NCBI GenBank assembly: GCA_002300355.1
Contig: NSGV01000001.1
Coordinates: 1-64,000 of the forward strand
Reading direction: 5' to 3'
Length of the DNA stretch: 64,000 bases
Source of the DNA: Streptomyces sp. TLI_235
GTDB lineage: Bacteria; Actinomycetota; Actinomycetes; Streptomycetales; Streptomycetaceae
Below are positions 8,718 through 15,213 of this stretch, piece after piece. A program made the position numbers and the translations under genes. Each line of letters opens with the position of its first letter. Within the stretch, counting starts at the first letter, position 1. Under the pieces are notes generated by a model. That model saw nothing but the letters and a program-made list of their open reading frames with translations, was not told the origin of the DNA and did not search any database.

Positions 8718-9060
8718 CTTCTGTCTCCATCTGAGGCCTCATGCACCCTGCCTCCACTCGGGAGGTTCGCCGTGTTTCCGCATCATGAGACCGGTCGATC
8801 ACTCGGTGACATCGCGAGGTGACACTCCTGTTGCGCTGTCACTTCAGGCACCTCGGACCTCTGATGTCGCGCCATCCGAGAACACGGCGTCCCCTGCACC
8901 AAATGGCCCCTGGGGCTGCAGTCCTTTAGGGAAGCCTACATCCGGCACTGCAACGCGTGCTTGCCCAGGGACTTCGAGACGGGCATCTACCCGGGTCCAC
9001 CGGCCGAACGACCGGCCCTTCTTCGTGGCACTCGGTCAGCGTTGCGTCGCGGTCAGGCAT
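8718..9060. other. Intergenic region, no gene seen
   Basis: About 340 bases between the inhibitor start and the hairpin behind the protease. It must hold the inhibitor promoter. I see no further coding sequence or RNA gene. Confidence 0.45.
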
Positions 9061-9119
9061 GAGGGCCTTGCCGGTCACCGATATGGATGTCGCAATCCAT
9101 ACCGGGCCGGAAGGCCCTC
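9061..9119 (-). terminator. Large two-tier hairpin after the protease gene
   Basis: The outer arms GAGGGCCTT(G)CCGG and CCGGAAGGCCCTC pair with a single bulged base, and an inner TATGGAT/ATCCATA stem sits within. It begins 65 bases beyond the protease stop on the minus strand, as expected for its terminator. Confidence 0.65.
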
Positions 9120-9183
9120 ACTCATTTTCAAGACCTCAGACCCGGGATCCAAAATCGGTGGAGCACCTGGCCACAAGGCCGGA

Positions 9184-11100
9184 TCACTGATACCAGAAGT
9201 TGTCTCTGACGGTTCCGTTGATGCCGGTCCACCACAGTTCCATGCTGTTGGGGATACGGGACACCGCCGAGACACCGCCGGTGAGCGAAGCGCTCCCCTC
9301 GGGAGCCAGCTCATAGTGCTGCCACTGGCCGCCGTCGTACCAGTACGCGGCCTGCAGCGAGCCGTTCGTGCCGGTCCACCACAGCTCCATGCTGTTGGGG
9401 ATGCGCGACACCGCCGAGATACCACCGGTCAGCGAGGCCGATCCGGCACCCGCCAGCTCGTAGCGCTGCCACTGGCCGCCGTCGTACCAGTACGCGGCCT
9501 GCACCGAGCCGTTCGCACCGGTCCACCACAGCTCCATGCTGTTGGGAATACGAGACACCGCCGAGACACCGCCGGTGAGCGAAGCGCTCCCCTCGGGAGC
9601 CAGCTCGTAGCGCTGCCACTGGCCGCCGTCGTACCAGTACGCGGCCTGCACCGAGCCGTTCGCACCGGTCCACCACAGCTCCATGCTGTTGGGGATGCGC
9701 GACACCGCCGAGATACCACCGGTCAGCGAGGCCGATCCGGCACCCGCCAGCTCGTAGCGCTGCCACTGGCCGCCGTCGTACCAGTACGCGGCCTGCACCG
9801 AGCCGTTCGCACCGGTCCACCACAGCTCCATGCTGTTGGGGATACGGGACACCGCCGAGATGCCACCGGTGAGCGAAGCGCTCCCCTCGGGAGCCAGCTC
9901 ATAGCGCTGCCACTGGCCGCCCTCGTACCAGTACGCGGCCTGCACCGAACCGTTCGCACCGACCCACCACAGCTCCATGCTGCCAGGAATGCGGGACACC
10001 GCCGAAATACCACCGGTCGGCGAAGCACTCCCCTCGGGAGCCAGCTCATAGCGCTCCCACTGACCGCCCTCGTACCAGTACGCGGCCTGCACCGAACCGT
10101 TCGCACCGACCCACCACAGCTCCATGCTTCCTGCGATGCGGGACACCGCCGCGATACCACCGGTCAGCGAGGCCGATCCGGCACCCGCCAGCTCGAAGCC
10201 CTTCCAGCCGCCCGGAACCAGGACTCCCTCGATTCCGAACATCGGGAAGCGATTGAGTGAGCCGTCCGGGTCGCGGTCGCTGCTTGTTTCATCGATACCG
10301 CACTCGCCGTATCCGATCCGGAAGAACCCGTTGTCCCCCCAATTCGGGCCCCACGAGTTCTTTGCGATCCAACAGCGATCGGCGTCCGAATATCCCACAA
10401 TCTCGACGCAGTGGTAGCCGGCGTGGTCGCCCGTCAGGTGCCGATAGACTTCGCCGTGAAGAGGGAAGAAGTCATCGTAGACATGAAAAACAGCGCACAC
10501 GGGTCCACGGGACGCCAGCCACTGCTTCCGCTCTGCCATGGATGTCAACGTCGAGAATCCGCTGGGCCTGTACAGCTGCTGGTCACGGTTGGGGTGCACC
10601 CGGCAGCTCGGGTTGTCTGCGGCGTCGAACGCACTGGCGTAGGGGAAAAGCGCCTCTGTCGTGATGCCGCGGCGCTGTGCCTCACTAATGGCATCCGACG
10701 GCCACCAGCCCCCGCAGCTAGTCCCGTGCGAAGAACAGAAGTGAAGGTCGGCCTCGCTTAAGTCGACCACCTCGCCTGCCGCGATGGATACCAGCGACTC
10801 GGTGGTTGCACATACGCAGAAGGACACACACGAGCCGCAGTTGAGTTGATCCTTGACCGGGGAGACATGGTTTCGCCCGCCGACATTGCGCCAGTCAAAG
10901 GCAGAAGGAAGACCCGCGATCGCGGTAGTAGCACGTGGACGCGCGGCGATCTCGGCCAAGGCCTGCCGGTCGATTACCACGCCGAGCAGCTGCCTCCTGC
11001 TGTCGTCATCGAGGGATGTGATGTTGTTCTCGGCCACAGTCCAATTGGCACTTGATCCCTTGATCAGATTCCGCAGCTCTTTCAGATCAGGCACAGGCAT
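9184..11100 (-). CDS. Papain-like (C1) cysteine protease with seven-repeat beta-propeller C-terminus
   Basis: A 638-residue protein. The ATG at 11100 is chosen because AGGGAG lies 7 bases upstream. A short N-terminal propeptide-like region is followed by the C1 domain (about 65-300): nucleophile Cys91 in PVKDQLNCGSC with the oxyanion Gln before it, His230 in GYHCVEIVGY, and Asn248 in IAKNSWGPNWGDNGFF. Ser/Val replaces the usual Trp after the Cys. The last 340 residues are seven copies of a 49-residue repeat, each with SMELWW, GANGS and QAAYWY, and a split first/last unit. This predicts a closed seven-bladed propeller like fucose-type lectins, so probably glycan binding. No signal peptide is evident. 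A chagasin-like inhibitor gene follows downstream. Confidence 0.9.
   Translation of the reverse strand: MPVPDLKELRNLIKGSSANWTVAENNITSLDDDSRRQLLGVVIDRQALAEIAARPRATTAIAGLPSAFDWRNVGGRNHVSPVKDQLNCGSCVSFCVCATTESLVSIAAGEVVDLSEADLHFCSSHGTSCGGWWPSDAISEAQRRGITTEALFPYASAFDAADNPSCRVHPNRDQQLYRPSGFSTLTSMAERKQWLASRGPVCAVFHVYDDFFPLHGEVYRHLTGDHAGYHCVEIVGYSDADRCWIAKNSWGPNWGDNGFFRIGYGECGIDETSSDRDPDGSLNRFPMFGIEGVLVPGGWKGFELAGAGSASLTGGIAAVSRIAGSMELWWVGANGSVQAAYWYEGGQWERYELAPEGSASPTGGISAVSRIPGSMELWWVGANGSVQAAYWYEGGQWQRYELAPEGSASLTGGISAVSRIPNSMELWWTGANGSVQAAYWYDGGQWQRYELAGAGSASLTGGISAVSRIPNSMELWWTGANGSVQAAYWYDGGQWQRYELAPEGSASLTGGVSAVSRIPNSMELWWTGANGSVQAAYWYDGGQWQRYELAGAGSASLTGGISAVSRIPNSMELWWTGTNGSLQAAYWYDGGQWQHYELAPEGSASLTGGVSAVSRIPNSMELWWTGINGTVRDNFWYQ
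9187..10209 (-). repeat. 147-bp tandem repeats encoding the propeller blades
   Basis: Six full 147-bp (49-codon) units, a partial seventh and a 24-codon lead-in form the 3' half of the protease gene. Central units are nearly identical at DNA level and alternate between two versions (APEGSAS and AGAGSAS). This points to recent duplication or gene conversion and makes the array prone to copy-number change and misassembly. Confidence 0.9.
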
Positions 11101-11332
11101 GGAGACTCCCTGGAGATCGATCATTTCCCGATACAGTCGAGTACCGGATGGGCGTGAAGCAGTGGTTCAACGCCCCGTTGGGCCGCTCGGCATCCCAGCC
11201 GTGAGATCGGGCCAGGCCCTGACAAAGAGGTCCGCAGACGACCCACTGGCCATGCTCAGCCGCGCAACGATCCCACGCCGCCTGGTTAGCCCAAGCAGGG
11301 CAGCGGCAGTTACGACAAATGATCTCTTTCAT
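11087..11332 (-). CDS. Small cysteine-rich hypothetical protein
   Basis: An 81-residue frame from the ATG at 11332, with GGGAG about 8 bases upstream. It opens MKEIICRNCRCPAW and has five more cysteines (DRCAAEH, VVCGPLC, NHCFTP, HACA), a pattern that could bind zinc. Its stop lies 14 bases inside the protease start, so the two would be translationally coupled. G/C at third positions is lower than in neighbours, like the start of the protease gene, suggesting they arrived together. I do not recognise the family; it could be a chance frame. Confidence 0.4.
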   Translation of the reverse strand: MKEIICRNCRCPAWANQAAWDRCAAEHGQWVVCGPLCQGLARSHGWDAERPNGALNHCFTPIRYSTVSGNDRSPGSLHACA

Positions 11333-11553
11333 CCTGGATTCTCCCAGCTCAGGAGAGTGTGGACGGCGCCAGTGGTCCGGCCGATCCGGTTGGTCGAGCA
11401 CCGGGACCGCCGGGACTCGAGTCGGGCGGGTGCTCCCTCACCGGGGGTCGACGACGCCTTTGTACCTGTGTCCTCGACGTGGCCGCTACGGCGCTTCCGT
11501 CCACGCCTCGTCGTCGGCCATGCGGAACGCGGCACTGCCCTGCATCGCTCGGA

Positions 11554-12825
11554 TCACAGCTCTCGACGCGATCGGGCGAGCCGTTCCGTCAGGAACTCCC
11601 GCTCGGCACGGTTCTCGGTCAGCTCCAGCGCCCGGCGGTAGGCGATCGAGGCCTCTTCCGGGCGGCCGAGGCGGTGCAGCAGGTCCGCCTTGATCGCGGG
11701 CAGGTACTGGTAGCGCGCGAGCCGGCCGTCCTTCTCCAACTCCGCGACCTCTTCCAGGGCCTGCGCCGGCCCGGAGACCATCGACACGGCCACCGTGCGG
11801 TTCAGCGCCACGACCGGTGAGGGCCACACCGACATCAGCGCGTCGTACAGGGTCACGATCTGCGGCCAGTCCGTCCGGTCGAAGGACGGTGCCTCGGCGT
11901 AGAGGGAGGCGATCGCCGCCTGCAGGACGTAGCGGCCCGGTCGCCCGCCGTGCAGCCCGTCCACGATCAGGTCGTGCGCCTCGGCCAGTGCCGAGCGGTC
12001 CCAGAGCGATCGGTCCTGGCCCTCCAGTCGCAGCAGGCGACCGTCGGCGTCGACCCGGGTGGCGCGCCGGGCGTCGGTGACCAGCAGCAGGGCGAGCAGC
12101 CCCCGCACCTCCCGCTCGTCGGGCATCAGTTCACGCAGCATCCGGGCGAGCCGCAGCGACTCGTCCACCAGGTCGTTTCGCACCAGCGATGCGCCGGACG
12201 GCGCGGTGTGCCCGGCGGTGAACAGCAGATGGATCACCCCGAGCACCGCGCGCAGTCGATCCGGCAGCTCGGCCGCCCCCGGTATCCGGAAGGGGATCCG
12301 CGCGGCCGAGATCTTCTTCTTCGCCCGGGTCATCCGGGCGGCCATCGTCGGCTCCGACACCAGGAGCGTCCGAGCGATGTCGGCGGTCGTCACCCCGCAC
12401 ACCAGCCGCAGCGTGAGCGCCACCTGCGCCTCCTGCGCCAACGCCGGATGGCAGCACATGAAGATCAGCCGCAGCCGCTCGTCCGGCACCACGTCCTCCG
12501 GGTCGCCGTCGGCCGGTTCGTCGTCGACCTCGTCGGTCTCCGTCTCCTCGGGCTCCACCAGCAACGGGAGTTTCGAGCGGAGGGTCTGCTCGCGCCGCAC
12601 CGCGTCCATCGCGCGGCGCTTGGCCGCGGTGACGAGCCAGGCCTCCGGATTGTTCGGGATCCCGTCGCCGGCCCAGCCCGCCAGGGCCGCGGCATAGGCC
12701 TCCTGCACGCACTCCTCGGCCAGGTCCAGGTCCCGCGCGACGCGCGCCGTCGCGGCGAGCACCAGGGCCCAGCCGCAACGGTGCGCGTCCGCGACCGCCG
12801 CCTCGACGTCTGCCGGGGGCGTCAC
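11554..12825 (-). CDS. ECF sigma factor, ECF42-type with C-terminal TPR-like extension
   Basis: A 423-residue protein. Region 2 is near residues 10-85 (ECVQEAYAAALAGW, then AWLVTAAKRRAMDAVRRE); region 4 is near 120-190 (LRLVCGVTTADIARTLLVSE, then MAARMTRAKKKI). Unlike ordinary 180-200-residue ECF factors it has a further 230 residues with helical repeats, as in the ECF42 group. The GTG start overlaps the stop of the upstream YCII gene by four bases (GTGA), so the two are coupled. The group is characteristically linked to DGPF/YCII proteins rather than a classical anti-sigma factor. Confidence 0.9.
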   Translation of the reverse strand: MTPPADVEAAVADAHRCGWALVLAATARVARDLDLAEECVQEAYAAALAGWAGDGIPNNPEAWLVTAAKRRAMDAVRREQTLRSKLPLLVEPEETETDEVDDEPADGDPEDVVPDERLRLIFMCCHPALAQEAQVALTLRLVCGVTTADIARTLLVSEPTMAARMTRAKKKISAARIPFRIPGAAELPDRLRAVLGVIHLLFTAGHTAPSGASLVRNDLVDESLRLARMLRELMPDEREVRGLLALLLVTDARRATRVDADGRLLRLEGQDRSLWDRSALAEAHDLIVDGLHGGRPGRYVLQAAIASLYAEAPSFDRTDWPQIVTLYDALMSVWPSPVVALNRTVAVSMVSGPAQALEEVAELEKDGRLARYQYLPAIKADLLHRLGRPEEASIAYRRALELTENRAEREFLTERLARSRREL

Positions 12826-13184
12826 GCCGCGCCGCGCCGATCCGCGACGAAGCCGCCTTCGAGGGGCCGCACCTCGACCCCGCCGCCCTGCTGCGTGGCG
12901 GGATTGGCCCGAGCGATCTCCAGAGCGGCGTCCAGGTCGGGCGCCTCGATGACGGCGAAGCCCGCGATGACCTCCTTCGCGTCGACGAACGGGCCGTCCG
13001 TCACCACGTCGCCACGGATCGAGGTCGCGGTGTCGGCGGCCGGCTGCAGCGCGAAAGCCGCAACCAGGGCGCCGGACTTCACCATGTCCTCGAAGTGGCG
13101 GTCATGGGCCTCACGTGCTCCGGGGACGGCCTCGGCCTCCTCGCCGGAGGCCTTCGCGTAGATGAGGATCGCGTACTGGGCCAT
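12822..13184 (-). CDS. YCII-related (DGPF) protein
   Basis: A 120-residue YCII-fold protein with the diagnostic VVTDGPFVDAKEVIAGFAVI segment and a C-terminal GGGVEVRPLE strand. The ATG at 13184 has GGAAGGA upstream. Family members are small dimeric proteins of mostly unknown chemistry. In ECF42 loci they sit directly upstream of the sigma gene and are usually part of its regulon. Here the stop overlaps the sigma start. Confidence 0.9.
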   Translation of the reverse strand: MAQYAILIYAKASGEEAEAVPGAREAHDRHFEDMVKSGALVAAFALQPAADTATSIRGDVVTDGPFVDAKEVIAGFAVIEAPDLDAALEIARANPATQQGGGVEVRPLEGGFVADRRGAA

Positions 13185-13298
13185 GGTGGCCGTCCTTCCA
13201 GGTGGCTGTTGTTGTCCGACATCCTTACGTCGAACGGCCGACGCCGATTCGACAGCCCTCCGCGGGATTTCTTCGGCCGGTACCCCGCCGACCTGTCG

Positions 13299-13862
13299 TC
13301 ACGCCTGGTGCAGGGCGGCGGCGACCAGGCCTTCGATCGCCTCGTGCGGTACGTCGCCGCCGCTCACCAGTCGGTCGAAGACCAGTCCGTCGATGCAGGT
13401 CAGCAGGGTATGGGTGCGGCTCTCGGGATCGGCCACGCCGTGGGTGGCGAGGAAGAGCCAGACGGCCTCGCGGCCCGCGTTGTCGCGGGGGACGAGGATC
13501 TCCCGCAGTTCCGGGTCGCGCACGCTCTCGACGGCGCAGGCGTGGCGGGCGAGCGAGCGGCGGCGGCCCTCGCCGGTGAGGCGTCGTTCGGTGAGCAGGG
13601 CGATGCCGGCCACCAGTTCTCCGGCGGTGCGGATGGGCGGGAACTGCTCGGCCGTCGCCTGCAGTTCGGCCTGGTCGAGGTGGACGAGGCGTGTGACGAG
13701 TCCGGTGAGCAGCGCGGCACGGGTGCGGAAGTACGCCGACGTGGTGCCGATCGGCACGGCCGCACGGCGGTCGACCGCGCGGTGGGTGAGGCCGCGGATC
13801 CCTTCGTCGGCGAGTACGTCGAGTGCCGCGTCCGCGAGGAGGGTGCGCCGGTCCGTCGTCAT
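13299..13862 (-). CDS. TetR-family transcriptional repressor
   Basis: A 187-residue TetR protein. The N-terminal helix-turn-helix is in IRGLTHRAVDRRAAVPIGTT and SAYFRTRAALL; the rest is a helical ligand-binding/dimer domain. It is divergent from an FAD monooxygenase gene 74 bases away. Two palindromes (13871-13884 and 13903-13920) lie in the gap, one right at its own start, so it very likely represses both itself and the monooxygenase until an inducer binds. Confidence 0.92.
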   Translation of the reverse strand: MTTDRRTLLADAALDVLADEGIRGLTHRAVDRRAAVPIGTTSAYFRTRAALLTGLVTRLVHLDQAELQATAEQFPPIRTAGELVAGIALLTERRLTGEGRRRSLARHACAVESVRDPELREILVPRDNAGREAVWLFLATHGVADPESRTHTLLTCIDGLVFDRLVSGGDVPHEAIEGLVAAALHQA

Positions 13863-13870
13863 GGCTCCTT

Positions 13871-13884
13871 TCTACACCTGTAGA
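13871..13884. promoter_or_regulatory. TetR operator 1
   Basis: Perfect palindrome TCTACACCTGTAGA, 9 bases before the repressor start codon. It shares the TCTACA..TGTAGA core with operator 2. Confidence 0.8.
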
Positions 13885-13902
13885 GGTTCGGCTAGGGTCG
13901 GC

Positions 13903-13920
13903 CTTCTACAGATGTAGAAG
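13903..13920. promoter_or_regulatory. TetR operator 2
   Basis: Perfect 18-bp palindrome CTTCTACAGATGTAGAAG, 15 bases before the monooxygenase start. Its centre is 34 bases from the centre of operator 1, close to three helical turns, so both could be bound on one DNA face. Confidence 0.82.
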
Positions 13921-13935
13921 AACTGGGGGTTCGGC

Positions 13936-15093
13936 ATGGGCGGCACGGCAGTGGTCGTCGGTGGTGGCATCGGCGGGCTGGCCGCCGCGATCGGTCTGCG
14001 CCGTATCGGCTGGGAGGTGACGGTCGTCGAGCGCGCGTCCGTGCTCGACGACGCGGGCGCGGGCATCTCGCTCGCCGCGAACGGTCTGCGGGCGCTCGAC
14101 GAACTCGGGGTGGGCGGGCCGGTCCGGGCGGCCTCGCGGGGCCAGTACAGCGGCGGCACCCGCACACCGCGGGGCGGTTGGCTGGCCCGGATGGACGGCG
14201 CGGCGCTGGAGCGGGCGGTGGGCACGCCGATCACGGGCATCCCGCGGGCCACCCTGCACCGGCTGCTCCGCGAGGCGCTGCCCGCCGATTCCCTGCTGAT
14301 CGGCGTGGAGGCCGGACCGGTCCGGCAGCTCGGCCCCGGGACGGTCCGGGTCGACTGCGGCGGCACGGCCCTGGACGCGGACCTGGTGGTGGCGGCCGAC
14401 GGCATCGGCAGCAGGGTTCGCGGCCTGCTCTTCCCGTACCACCCGGGCCCTGTCCACAGCGGCTCGGCGGTGCTGCGCGCCGTCACCCAGCGGCCGGTCG
14501 ACCTGCGCACCGACTTCGAGCTGACCTGGGGTCACGGCGCCGAGTTCGGCCACATCGCCTTCCGGGACGGGCGGGCCGAGTGGCACGCCGTCCTCGGTCT
14601 GCCCGCCGGGACGCGGTTCGCCGACCCGCTGGCCGAACTGCGCAGGCGGTTCCACGGCTGGCACGACCCGATCCCCGCCCTGCTCGACGCGACCCGGCCC
14701 GGCTCGGTGCTGCACCACGACGTCCGCGAACTCCGCGCACCGCTCCCCACGTTCACGGTGGGCCGGATCGCGCTGCTCGGTGACGCGGCGCACGCCATGA
14801 CCCCCGACCTGGGGCAGGGCGCCTGCCAGGCGCTGGAGGACGCCGTCACCCTGGCCGCCGTGCTCGCCGGCGAGCGCACCGTCGAGGCCGCGCTCGCCCG
14901 GTACGACACCGAGCGCCGGCCGCGCAGCCAGGCGGTCGCGCGGGCCGCCCGGCAGGCCGGGCGGATGGGCCACCAGCTCTCCCGCCCGCCGGCGGTCGCC
15001 CTGCGGAACGCGGCGATGCGGCTGACACCCTCCCGGGCCGCCGTGCGCATGATCCTCCGTCACCACGACTGGGTGCCGCCCCGGCTGGGCTGA
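13936..15093 (+). CDS. FAD-dependent aromatic-ring monooxygenase-like protein
   Basis: A 385-residue group A flavoprotein hydroxylase. It has the N-terminal dinucleotide fold VVVGGGIGGLAAAIGL, the DG motif VVAADGIGSRVR near residue 155, and the GD motif IALLGDAAHAMTPDLGQGA near 278. These hydroxylate or epoxidise aromatic or polyketide substrates with NAD(P)H and oxygen. The ATG has a GGGGG ribosome binding site. Control by the divergent TetR gene suggests induction by its substrate or a related compound. Confidence 0.9.
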   Translation: MGGTAVVVGGGIGGLAAAIGLRRIGWEVTVVERASVLDDAGAGISLAANGLRALDELGVGGPVRAASRGQYSGGTRTPRGGWLARMDGAALERAVGTPITGIPRATLHRLLREALPADSLLIGVEAGPVRQLGPGTVRVDCGGTALDADLVVAADGIGSRVRGLLFPYHPGPVHSGSAVLRAVTQRPVDLRTDFELTWGHGAEFGHIAFRDGRAEWHAVLGLPAGTRFADPLAELRRRFHGWHDPIPALLDATRPGSVLHHDVRELRAPLPTFTVGRIALLGDAAHAMTPDLGQGACQALEDAVTLAAVLAGERTVEAALARYDTERRPRSQAVARAARQAGRMGHQLSRPPAVALRNAAMRLTPSRAAVRMILRHHDWVPPRLG

Positions 15094-15213
15094 CCCGGCC
15101 GACCAGGGCGGCAGCCTGATCTGCGTGCCGTCCGTGTACGCCCGGGCGCAGATCGATCACAGCACGCGCAATTCCTTCCCGGCACCGCCATCTGGCCCCC
15201 TACAGTATGCGCC

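Noticed and set aside
9187..10209. CRISPR-like periodic repeat
   Set aside because: The 147-bp units are contiguous, in frame and protein-coding, with no spacers.
8386..10260. A 624-codon plus-strand frame opposite the protease repeats
   Set aside because: It simply mirrors the 147-bp repeats; the product has no recognisable fold, while the other strand has a full protease active site.
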